A program made the position numbers and the translations under genes. This document shows positions 1 through 12,500 of a stretch of DNA of 64,000 bases, piece by piece (the stretch's first letter is position 1; each line of letters begins with the position of its first letter). The notes under the pieces are model-generated. The model did no database searches, was not told the DNA's origin, and worked only from the letters and a program-made list of their open reading frames with translations. The stretch comes from Euclidia mi. Its lineage: Eukaryota > Arthropoda > Insecta > Lepidoptera > Erebidae. The stretch lies in the NCBI GenBank assembly GCA_944739405.2, contig OX123190.2, positions 20,310,807-20,374,806 on the forward strand. The letters run 5' to 3'.

Positions 1-199
1 CATAAAATTGATAGGAAATGTGATAGTTTTGACAGAAAGTGAGGTAGCCCGTTTGACAATTAACGGAATCGAATGTCAAATGAGATATCGAACGATTCTG
101 AATCGCCCCCCAGATTAGACTAGTAGGTCTGGTCTTAGATGACACTGGAATGACGCCTAGGACGATCACGATGAATAACAGTAAGATAACAGAATTATA

Positions 200-345
200 A
201 TACATACATACATACATACATAGACTCACTCCTGTTTCCCGCAGGGGTAGGCAGAGACTACGGAACGCCATTTGCAACGATCCTGATATACCTCTCTTGC
301 TTCACTCACTCCCATGAAGTTTCTCATGCATGCTCTTCTGTTAAG
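200..345 (-). repeat. CATA microsatellite plus fragment of a lepidopteran dispersed repeat
   Basis: An (ATAC)n run at 200-222 leads into a segment with the words 'gactcac...ccgcaggggtaggcagag' that recur at the 3' ends of the SINEs in this window (for example 31130 and 42105). It lies in the ZNFX1 intron just left of exon 16. No coding content. Confidence 0.5.
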
Positions 346-411
346 GGTACTTCAGACTTGTCCTTTTTTCAGGATGTCTATAATAATTATAATAATGCTC
401 AATATACTCAC

Positions 412-554
412 CGGTGTTATTTGATCAGGGTGCACTTGACATTTTAAGTTCAAAGTTGTTCCAAGAGAACCGTTACTTTCCAGAGTAGATGAGATTTTGG
501 TCCACAGTTCCGATTTCGACTTCAACATATTGATATTGCCAAATATATAAAAAC
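412..554 (-). CDS. ZNFX1: ZNFX1 coding exon 16 (end of helicase core; last exon in window)
   Basis: Residues 1200-1247: GFYIFGNINMLKSKSELWTK continuing to LNLKCQVHPDQITP. The 'GFYxxGN...LW...CQ.HP' block is where the helicase ends and the Cys-rich NF-X1 repeats begin in ZNFX1. The GTGAGT donor (406-411) shows that further exons lie to the left of the window; I found no Cys-rich exon in 1-405. Confidence 0.88.
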
Positions 555-3500
555 CTGCAACATGACATAACACTTTAAAATCCTGCTACATGGTACGTAC
601 ACAGCGTCAAGTTAAGCTGATATACAGTAGGTACCTACGATTTTAAATCTTATTTTCTACGACATAAGGACAGAATGAGTACAAGTTTTCTACCAATAAT
701 ATTTCCATCCTAAAGTTGCCTGGTAGAGATCGCTATAAGCGATCCGGCCGCCATTTTCCACTCATATTGTAAGATCTCATGTTATGTTTCTGGTGTACAA
801 TAAAGCATAAAGGTGAAAGTGTCAAGCTTAAGGTGTACCCGGTATGTACAATCAAACAAGTTCGTGGTCGATCAGTTTAAAAACGTTTCCTTTGGCTCGC
901 TCATAGATTCGAGGCACACGCACACTAATACAAAACCAATCCCCCATATTACGTTTGACTAGGGAACTGGACGCGACCATGTCTTGCTGAGCGATTTTCG
1001 CCTTTATGGAGTACTAGCGTCAAGTTTGGCCATTGTCCTATCCTACTAATATTATAAATGTGAAAGTTTGTGAAGATGTATGTATGGATGTTTGTTACTC
1101 TTTCACGCAAAAACTACTGAACGGATTTGGATGAAACTTTACAGAAATATAGTTTATACATCAGAATAACACATAGGCTACAATTTATAAAGATTTTGTC
1201 TAATGTTGCCATAACATAAGGAAAAGTATCAACTGAGTCGGCAAAAATCCTGAGCTCAGAAAGCTGTCATCGCGTACGTTGCCTAAACCATTAAAGTTAC
1301 TTGAACTTCAGATACTGTACGGTGAAATTGTTTATCAGAAAAAGCTCACCATGAAAAATTCAAGATGGCTGCCGGCCGTCACAAAATGGCGGATTACTTA
1401 TTTTCCACAAATACCTCAATATGGGTATCAAATGAAAGGGCTTGATTCGTATAATACAGCTCACTATAAAAAATCCAAGATGGCTGTCGCCGCAAAATGA
1501 CGCATTACATATTTGCCACAAATACCTCAATATGGGTATCGAATGAAAGGGCTTGATTGGTAGAATAGGCTCACTATGAAAAATCCAAGATGGCTGCTGC
1601 CACAAAATGGCTGATTACCTATTTTTCACAAATACCTCAATATGGGTATCGAATGAAAGGGCTTGATTGGTAGAATAGGCTCACTATGAAAAAACCAAGA
1701 TGGCTGCTGCCACAAAATGGCTGATTACATATTTTCCACAAATACCTCAATATGGGTATCAAATGAAAGGGCTTGATTGGTAAAATAGACCTCACTATGA
1801 AAAAACCAAGATGGCTACCGCCATAAAATGGCGGATTACTTATTTTTCAGAAATATCTCAACATGAGTATCAAATGAAAGGGCTTGATTCGTAGAATAAA
1901 GCTCACTATGAAAAATCAAAGATGGCTGTCACAGCAAAATGGCTGATTACATATTTGCCACAAATAAGTACCTCAATATGGGTATCGAATGAAAGGGCTT
2001 GATTGGTAGAATAGACCTCACTATGAAAAATCCAAGATGGCTGCCGCCATAAAATGGCTGATAACTTATTTTTCACAAATACCTTAAAATGGGTATCAAA
2101 TGAAAGTGCTTGATTGGTAGAATAGACCTCACTATGAAAAAACCAAGATGGCTACCGCCACAAAATGGCGGATTACTTATTTTTCAGAAATACCTCAATA
2201 TGGGTATCGAATGACAGGGTTTGATTGGTAGAAAAGGCCTCACTATGAAAATAGAATGAGAAGTATCAACTAACAACAGAACTAAAAACTTGAAAATAAA
2301 ATAAACTAAAAAAAACATTACATTTTTGGGCGTAGCGTATCCAGAATAAACATTATGATAGAAATTTCACTTGCCCAACGATTTTATATTTGTCTGATCA
2401 ATACCCCAGATTGATGAGAAGTTGGGTGCGATCGGGCAGCTAAGACTTACCGAATTACTTTTTAGCTTTTGTTACGTAACCTAACTACATAATTTTTATT
2501 GTAATAAAACAGTAAAACATAAAAAATATGTTTTTTACAATGCTCATTCTAGAGTAGTTATCATATTGTTTTCAAAGATAGATTTATTGCCTTCAGTATT
2601 TAATGTAGATGAACTTTGTCTTTACAGTAAGTAGTTTGGACCAATACTTTAAAAGTTATCACGATATAATTGACCTAAGCGCAGCGTCATTAAAAGCGCT
2701 TACTATGAGTTGTCGCGCACAGCGGGGCGGAGGGGCGGTCTGATTATGTACTTTGTGGTAATGCTTTCAGTTTTAATTTGCTGCTATTCTATTCAGTAGA
2801 TACATAAGCTCTTCAATAACTTTAATAATATACCTACATACTAATCTTTACCTGAAGTTTGACGACTATGAAAACAAAAGTAATTTTAAGTATTATCTGT
2901 TTATATTTATGCTACACGGCGAATGTGCAGATCAGTTTGTGATGAAATTTGATATGGATAGTTTGAAATCTGGGGAAGTACAAAGGCTACCCTTTATTAA
3001 AATTTCATGCGGGCGAAGCCGCGGGCGAAAGCTAGTACTTAATAAATAGAAATTGCTGTTTAACGGGTTACTAACGCATAATTATTTGAAATCACAAACA
3101 ATCATGTGTGATAAAAAAAAATAAGAAAAAGCTAAATATTAATGGGAAATATACAGTTCAGTTAGGTGTTTACCTTGCTTCGCCCGCGAGAGTGCTACGC
3201 ATATTCTATTTTCGGTGCCAAGAAATCCAATGTTATTATCGCGATTGTTCCTCACAAGTGACAAGAGAATGATTTTGGATTCTTCTCCTTGATAATTGTC
3301 CACAACAGTAATCTTCACGTCCGTTAAGCGGGCATAATTTTTACGTTCCTGGAAAAAAATAGTTATTAATAAATAAATAATCAACACCCTGTATACCTAA
3401 CTGTCGGCCGCAGTTTACTCAAAATTTTTACAGATTTTAAAATTTTATCCAAAGGTCATAAATTTATTACAAACAATCAGAAAATGCAGACGACAAGTTT

Positions 3501-6500
3501 AGTTATTGCCTCCCATTGTTTTATTTCACTAATTGATAACATAACTTCACGATTTTATACCCGAAGGGGCAGGCAGAGGTATATTACACGCCCACACTTC
3601 GCCAGTTATGTTTCAGTCCCAATGTAATAGGGGCGAGCCTATTGCCATCTACCAGGCACATTTTTAAGCGAGCGATAATTAACTGTGTTTAATGCACCAA
3701 TAACTTCCAAAAGTCAGAATTTTGTGCCAGAGGAACCCGGGGATCGACTCGAGACCATCGTCTCGGCAGTCCGCTATGTATACCACTGGTCTATCGCCGC
3801 TAGCAAATCACTAATTCTAAAACGTATTATTGTACTTTGGAATTCAAGATAAGAATGAATGAATAAGAAACCGAGCTAAAAATAATAATGACTTCAATAA
3901 ACTGCCACCTAAACCGATGCAAGCCGGTCGAAATGTCGGGAAATAAATACGTTGTAAGAAGATTCATTATAATTATTCTATTTATGTGATTTTTAAAGGC
4001 AGTGATAGCTTGGGGAGATACCAACGGACTGCCATGCTGAGGGTATCGGGTTTGAATTCACGGCGCACACCACTGACTTTTCGATGTTATATGCCTCGAG
4101 AGCAGGTCAAACCGTCGTCGGTCCCGGCTGTCACCGGGGCTCGAGCTCTCCAAGGCGTGTAAGTTTTGGATGCGACCGGGATAACGGTAATATGATGATG
4201 ATGACAATATTATTGATTAACTCTTTCATTAAAAGCAAAGATATTTTTTGGAATCTAAAAAATACATACTTTTCTCATGTAAAACATTTGTCCTGAATAA
4301 GCGGCAAGAATAGTGACGTCTTCGCCGGAGTATCCTTGTTGTATGATATAATTGGCCAATGCAAGGGTTATGTCCGCTTCCTTGTGATTTGCCTTGCTCG
4401 TATTGTCGTTAGGATTAACCTGAAAATATTTAGATAATATGAATTTGTTTTCATATAATGATATAACACAGACATAGTTTAATATTTTAATAATGAAGCT
4501 TAATCTTAATATATAAAATCCTTGCGTTACTGACTGACAGACAGACACGCTACAGCCGAAACTATTGGGCGCAGAAAGCTGAAATTTGGCATGTATGTTC
4601 CTTGGGGACCGTAGGGGTGCACTAAGAAGGGATTTCCCAAAATTCCCACGAGATCTAACTATTTCCAATGTGCAGGAGTGAACAGGATGGCTTGCAGAAA
4701 TTCCTTGCGATACCAGAGATAGCCAGAATGCAAAGTTACCGAAGGAAGACGCATAAGCCTCTAGCCGATTCTACCGATGTGCTTCGAGTTATACTCCTTT
4801 ATTAATGCGCTGGTGTTTACATCGCGTCTGCCCAGAATTTGGAAGTTTCCTACTAGAAGCGTTTTAGAGAGACTAGACTAAACCAACGCCAAAATTTGCC
4901 AACAATAGGGACCAAATTGCATGGAATGAAAACCCTCATACCCTGAAGCACCACATTATAAACAGAACCAGCGACGGTATTGGGATCATCCAGCTAGAAG
5001 TATACTTGAGCCCGGGTAGGAAGCAAAGAAGAACCGCATCCCATCCCAATATGCAGACTTATGGTGCCACACATTCCTACTATGTCCGACTTGACACTGT
5101 ACTCCAGACAAGACTGAGCTGAGGAACTTAGTTGGGCTTCAACTGAAATGTGGTAGCCATCCGGATGAGAAATTAGAGCGCTAGTATACCCTAAGAAAAG
5201 TCGCTGGGCCTATGCAAGAAGTCGTGTCGTCTCTACACACGACCTGTCTACACAAAAGCAGCACTAAATTAGAAAAAATATTTCGTTCGAGCTAGATACG
5301 TTGAAAATGTTCGTGTCCAGATCCGAAATAATTCTTGTAGTTTACATGACGAATCGATCTTATCTGAAGCAGACAGGTTGGTTTTTCTTAGCGTGTACAA
5401 GCGCCATTAGCAAAAGATACGACAGTGAAAGATTTTGGCTCTCCACATGGGCGAGGTAACGAGTCGTGTAAGGCCTTATTCCCATATGGATGGCGACGAA
5501 GTCGTGAAGGCCGCCCAGGCCGCTCCTCGTATTCTAAAGGGGATCTCCCCTTTAGAATACGAGGAGCGGCCTGGGCGTCCACGCCCACCCACGTTGTGCT
5601 CCGATCATGGACGTCCAGAGTGATTCGCTGACGATGTTTTGTTTTACCTCAGCTAAAACAAAACATCCTCGAATAACAAAATTATTTTGTCCAGGGGGAC
5701 ATGACTGTGTCCAAGAAACGAGTGAATCTTATTAATTTTTCATTTTTAAATAAGCAAGGAACATAATATTACCTCTTCTGGATATTCGTGACTAAAGAAG
5801 AAAACGTTTTTCTCAAGGCCGGGTACGTCGCCAAGGTTCTCCACAGAGGGATGGTTCTGCAGATCGGGGTATATGTGCGGCGAGATGAGTGCCGCGACCT
5901 CCGGCCGCATGCGGTGCTGCACCGACAGGCGCCGGCTGTGGATGCCGTTGGTGATCATGCGCTCGAACAGCGACACCTCGATATTGTACTGCTTCGCCAG
6001 TTTCATGTACGATGCCGAAGGACGCAATTGTTGATGGTCACCTGATAAAATGCAATATATGACAATTTTGTTACTACTACCTTAATGTACATTTGGGAAT
6101 AAATTACTAAATCAAATGTAAGCACTTCATCGTAATTCATAGATGCATCAATCAAATAATTGTAAATTGATGAGTAGTATAATAAGTCATACTTGAGTAC
6201 TAACCGATAAGGATGAGATGTTGACAGTCTTTCGTCAGCGACGTAATGATATGTTGTTCCAAAACTTCTGCAGCTTCTTCTACTATCACTGTAGTCAAAA
6301 TAATATAATCAATTTAATCGTAGTAGGTAGGTATTAAGAAGGTGCAATGTGTAACAAATTTCATAACGTACCTACGGAACTGTAAATGCGATTGAAGTTA
6401 TTGATTGAATTCTTAATAGATAAATAAATCATATAAATTTCTCTAGGGAAATGTTATGTTCTTCAGGTGTATCTTGTATTAACAAGATACACCTTCACCT

Positions 6501-9500
6501 GAAGAACTCAATAACAGTAGCTGTTAAAGATGACGATTTGGTAAGATACCAAAATCTTATCTTAATGCATAGACACGAATAATGTCAGCAAACACAAAAA
6601 TAAATCACAAACTGAATGGGGTGTGAAAGAGTAGGTACAGGTTCAATATCCTGCCAGAAGATAGTCAATTTGACTATGAAATTGGTCATACTAATTTGAA
6701 GCCGGTACCTATCTTCGGAGCAATTGCTTGTAGAAGCTTTCGCATTCGCGCAGCTCCAGAAGTAGTCATTCCCAGTACTTTAATTTTCTTTTTTCTCAAC
6801 AATTCCATATCCATCACCATCCTGGTTTCTTCGTAAGCGGCGACTACAGGAGAAACGTCCGACTGGAAATTTTTATAAACATTTTCATTTTTATATACAT
6901 TCTTATAAAATTGTATATTTTTTTAATAGATTATTCGTGCACTTGTGTTTAATTACGTATGATGCTCTCATCATAGGATGAGATGTTTCTTTGGAACAAA
7001 GAAAAAGGCAATGGTAGCCTAGTGAAAATACCAAAAGGCTACCATGCATACAATAGAGTATTGGATTTGATTCAACGCAACGGTGCACACCACTGACTTT
7101 TCAGAATTATGTGCGTTGAATTAGCCGTTGAAAAATTCGGGTTTGGGACGTTAAAGCCCGTTTAAAGCTTTTTCCGAGACTGGGGAAGTAGTTCTAAATT
7201 TAGTTTGAACATTGATAACGACACTATATTACATCAGACTCAAAAGTTGCAACGGCGTTTGAAAGTTTTTTTACTCATATCCCCGTTATTACTACTAAAT
7301 CTTTGGACTCATCAACCAATGCTGCGGAATCTCTTTTAAAATATAACATGAGTACAATTTACTGTAACTTCTCATTGCACTACATAAATTCAAATCTATA
7401 TATATAAAAGAAAGTCGTGTTAGTTACACTATTTATACGTTTTATAACTCAAGAACGGCTGAACCGATTTGGCTGAAAATTGGTGGAGAGGTAAATTAGA
7501 ACCAGGAAAAACACATAGGATACAATTAGTTGCAAAAAATAGACTGGGATTGTAGGGAAGGTCGTAATTTGTAGGGACCAATCTACATATTGAAAGATAC
7601 AACGCATGCGCAGGAAAAGTACCACGGGAGCATAAAGCTAGAGTCATTTTTTATTTTCTTTTACTAAACTCCCTGCAGCTTAAAATATCTCATTGTATAA
7701 GCTACAATATTGAAAAGTATTGAAAGAAACAACGCATGCGCAGGAAAAGTACCAGAGGAGCATAAAGCTACAGAGATCCTGCAGCTTTAAAATATCTCAT
7801 TGTAGCTTAGGATATTGAAAAGTACCAGGGTCGTACCAAGCATCATTCTAGATAGGGTCGAAGTTTGTGAGGTAATTTAATAAATTAACAACAAAGAATC
7901 AATACCTACTTTTTTATTTCTATTTCCTATTAAAAAAATGAACTTAATAAAATCCAAGATCTGCTTATTGATTGCCCCTAAGGCGTCAGCTAGTGATGTT
8001 ATAAAAGCTTTTAGTATTATAAATATAAAAAATACTACAGATTTGTATTTCATCAAGTCCATTATTGATTTAGCTGCTAACAGATTAGCTTTAATATTTA
8101 GAAAGTGTCTGTGGTGTATTTCCTGATCCTATGAAAGATAGCAAGGTAATACCTTTGTACAAAGCAGGTAGCACATCAGAACCCACCAACTATAGACCAA
8201 TTTCTGTGCTGCCCACATTCAGCAAAAGTTTAGAAAAATTGATTCTAGACCAACTGCAAAGTTATTTTAGTAAAAACGAGCTTCTACACTCCAAACAATT
8301 TGGTTTCACAAAGGAGCGCTTCACGACCGATGCCGGTGTTGAGCTTGTAAAACATAATATATTTGATGCCTGGAAGGATTCACAAGATGCTTTAGGTGTC
8401 TTCTGTGATTTTTCCAAGGCCTTTGATTGTGTAGAACTTGATACATTGATCAGGAAATTACATCACTATGGTTTAAGTAGCTCTGCTCTGCATCTTCTTA
8501 CTTCATATTTGAGTAATATGATTCAGGTTCACATAGGTCTGTAGTCAAAACGGGCGTCTCACAGGGTTCAATCCTCAGCCCTTAGTTATTTTTAGTGTAT
8601 ATTAATGACTTACTACACATCGTAAATGACAAGCACGAGAAAGTACTGTTTGCTGATGATACCTCACTATTATTTGAAAATTAAAACGCCAACAAATTGA
8701 TATGGACGATGTAAACATTGCTATCTCAAAGGTGCGGTGGTTCGGTGCTTGAGGTTGACAACCTGCTGTTAAATAGACTAAAATTAAATGTATTCGATTT
8801 TTGATGCCTAACGCCAAACGATTATGTGTGGGATCTTGTGGATAACACCAACGATGTTACAACCATTTTTAGGCATTACACTAGATTCTAAGCTGCAATG
8901 GGGACCACATATTAATAAATTGTCGAATAAACTCAGGTCTGCAGCATACGCAGTCAGGAAAATTCGCCAGTTAACTGACATTAACACAGCCAGGCTTGTA
9001 TACCATAGCTATTTTCATAGTATAATGTCATACGGTATTCTGTTGTGGGAAAATGCTGCCGACATTCAGACCATCTTTGTACTGCAGAAAAGAGCTATTC
9101 GATTAATTTATAATGCGGATTATACGACTTTGTTAAGGAATAAATTTAAGGAAATAAACATTTTTACAGTTGCAAGCCATTACATTTATTCCAAGCTTAT
9201 ATATATGTATTCCAAAACAAGGTTTCATACTCAAAGAAAAGTGATATACACAATTTGAATACTAGAAATAAGAGTAAACTAGTAGCTGGCCACCCGGCTA
9301 GAGAAAATAAAGAAACAACTTTCCAAGGCCAATGTGTACGCTTTTACAATAGCCAAGCAATATACAAAATTTAGAGTGGATTGCACCACATCACCGGTTA
9401 AAGTAAAAGCTAAAGTCAAATTTTACAATAACTTTAACAGTAAACTTGACGGCTGCTGCAAAATGTGTTGCACCAACGTTTTTATTGCTAATGTTAAAGT

Positions 9501-12500
9501 TAACAGGGTTGGCAGACAAATGAGGCGTAATCTACCCCGATTCGCTGCGAGAACTATTTTTAAGTCCGGCAGTACTAGAGCTTCGCTGTTATTGCTAATG
9601 TCAAGATGAAGATGTCAAATATCAAACGTCAAACGAATTGAATGCGCTGAACCGCGCATCATTTTAAAAGATTTTGATTATCTTATACTATACTATACCT
9701 ATTACGAGTTCAAGTTTTAGGAAGTGTAGAAGATAATAATGGCATCAAATACAAAAAGCTTGTACATAAACAGCCAAACAAAGTAAGTATGCACAACTTA
9801 CTCCGTTGCCCATAACAATTGCGTGTTATTTTTTTTACAGCACACAAAAATATGCCTATCTTTACGTTAAATTCTGTATATTTCAGGGAAAGAAACGTAA
9901 ACTTTACCGGAGTTGCAGTCGATAGACTTCAATCGTTAATAACCAAACATCAAAATGTATTATTTTGTAAGAAAACCGATGCTATAAGTAGTAAGCAAAA
10001 GGATAGCGCGTCTCAAAATTACGCAACTCAAATGTGCCGCGAACGCAAGCTCGACGAAACAGTGGCGCACACTTCAATAATATCTCTGTGTGCGTGAACG
10101 CTGTCCTGTGTTGACCCCGCGTATACTACAAGCAAAATTATTGTGGCATATTTTGATACTTTTGTTATTTATTTTCATACATTTGAAATAAGGTGACTTA
10201 TTTTTAATTATATTTGTATAGATATATAATATTATTATTGTTCATGTAATTATTAGAGTATCTTACCAGATTATTAATCCGTATTGAGATAGTATAATGT
10301 TAGGAAATTAATATCGCTCTCCATATTTTTGAATAGAGCAGTCTGATCGAATACAATTATATTCCATTTTTACAAAGAACTCGGGTATCCCTAGCAGATA
10401 TTATTCTGAAGTGAAAAGCGAACTTTATATTTACAATTAAGGTGTTAAATCTATAGCAGACGTAGGTAGAACGGATGGCAATCAGAGATTATTTCTGATT
10501 TGATAACGGCTATTAAAACATTAAAATAAAACCACAGGCAAAGCATAAAAAATGTTTTATTTTATTTTAAAATCTAACGTTTCTTATAGCCATTGAGCGC
10601 CTTTTTCTAGGGTCGATCAATTCTGGTAAGAGACATTTATCATAAAAAGATTAATTTATTTTCCATTTTTGTTGACCAGAAGACGTCGTCTCTTCTTATT
10701 CGAGCTGTTTTCAAAGGAAACTCTGGTCCTGTCCATACAGCGAATAAACATACATCCGTTTTACTGTAAATAAAATGTATATATTTTAATTATATTATAC
10801 TGAATTGGTAAAACCACTTAAACTTGGAAGGTCTACAGCCGTTAATAGCTCATTTAAATTTGTGCGCCCGCAACCAATCAGCATTGCACCGGTTACCGCA
10901 GCATGATTTATCGTAACATCTTTCGTAAAATTTTCACACAAATTAATTTTCAATATTTGATGGCACATATTACACTTAAAATAAACAATTGTCTCTAACC
11001 CAATAACCTTCTCTCTTAGGGTATTCAAATTTTGTATAGTACATCCTAAGCCAGGGTTGTGATTTGATAGTAATTTCATTTGGTCAAAGAAGTACTCAAA
11101 GTCTATAATTCTTCGCCCTTGTAATCGATGTGGTGGAATTATGGGCTCACTTGGTTCTATAGTCTAAAACAATACATAGTAAATAATTAATAGTCCTACA
11201 ATAATTTCGATGATGTAACTAGGTTAAAACTATTTACTGAAAATATTTTTTATACTTATATCTTAACTTTTATATTTAAATATTTTTTTCTAAACTGTTG
11301 ATACATACAAATTCAAAATCTTCATTACTGCTCTCGCCTTCAGTATGTAAATCATCGCAATCTGTTTGAGTATTTTCTAGCTCTGTAAGATCTTCTATCA
11401 ATTCCGAAAATCCATCCTATAAGAAATTGCACGATCAGATTAGTGAATATGAATATATTATTGTACTTAATTTACCCATTAATGAACAGTCAAGTATTCA
11501 TACGTGCGTGCCGTTCAGACCATAGACTCTCTTCTCTGCACTTTGTTCACGTACCTACTGATACGGTTGGGTAAGTAATCTGTATATATAAAATCCTTGC
11601 GTTGCGACAAGCTACAGCCAAAACTACTGGGTGCAGGAAGGTGAAATTTGGTATGTATGTTCCTTGGGGACCGTAGGGGTGCACTAAGGAGGGATTTCGC
11701 GAAATTCTCACAGGATCGGGCAGAAACAGATAAATTTAAAAAAATGTGTGAGCGTAGCTGCGGGCGTCCTCTAGTTTATGATAAAATTACAAAATCTATG
11801 ATATTTACAAGATGTAACAAATTTAGAATTTTATTTGATATAACGGTCGGTAAACGATTGTTTAATTTCAAAGTAACTAATTTTCATAAGTATAATATAC
11901 ACTGAATATAAAATAACGTCATATACCACTACACATATTAAAATTATTTAGTCATAATTATGAAAACACGTCGACGAAGCTTTTCGGTGTTGCTATTTTT
12001 GCCTATCCGAGTCGTTTTGCTTTAAATCGGAGTGTTAAACATGATGATCTATAACCGTATACCTAATAATTTATTGTCACCTGGCCATCTAACTCGACAG
12101 AGCACCGCTTGATGGGACTACTATTTCTGGGTGGTTATAAAATATAATGGTCGGATTGCTCGGAATCGGGACGTTGACCGTAATAAACCGTAAAGAAATA
12201 TATAATTATTTATGATGATTTTCAATTAAATAAACATATCAAACACCCTTACACGAAATACGTTTTAGGATATATAAACCAATGTAAATGGATTATAATA
12301 ATATCAGCAAGTGGTAACGTTTATTATATCACTAGATGAGCCCGCGGTTACACCCGCGTTATTTAAGGCTACTGCTTCCCTCCCGTGGCACATAGCGTGA
12401 TGTTCCTTCCTCGATAAATGGACTATCTAACACTAAAAGAATTTTCAAATCGGACCGGTAGTTCCTGAGATTAACGCGTTTAACCACACAAACAAACAAA

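Noticed and set aside
1279..1605. Open frames of 73-81 codons on both strands
   Set aside because: They lie wholly in the 110-bp tandem repeat of the Helitron and repeat with its period; no domain or start context.
5388..5631. Three overlapping frames on both strands
   Set aside because: Products of the 66-bp palindrome and its GC-rich flanks; mirror-image translations.
5788..6045. 85-codon plus-strand frame
   Set aside because: Antisense shadow of ZNFX1 exon 13.
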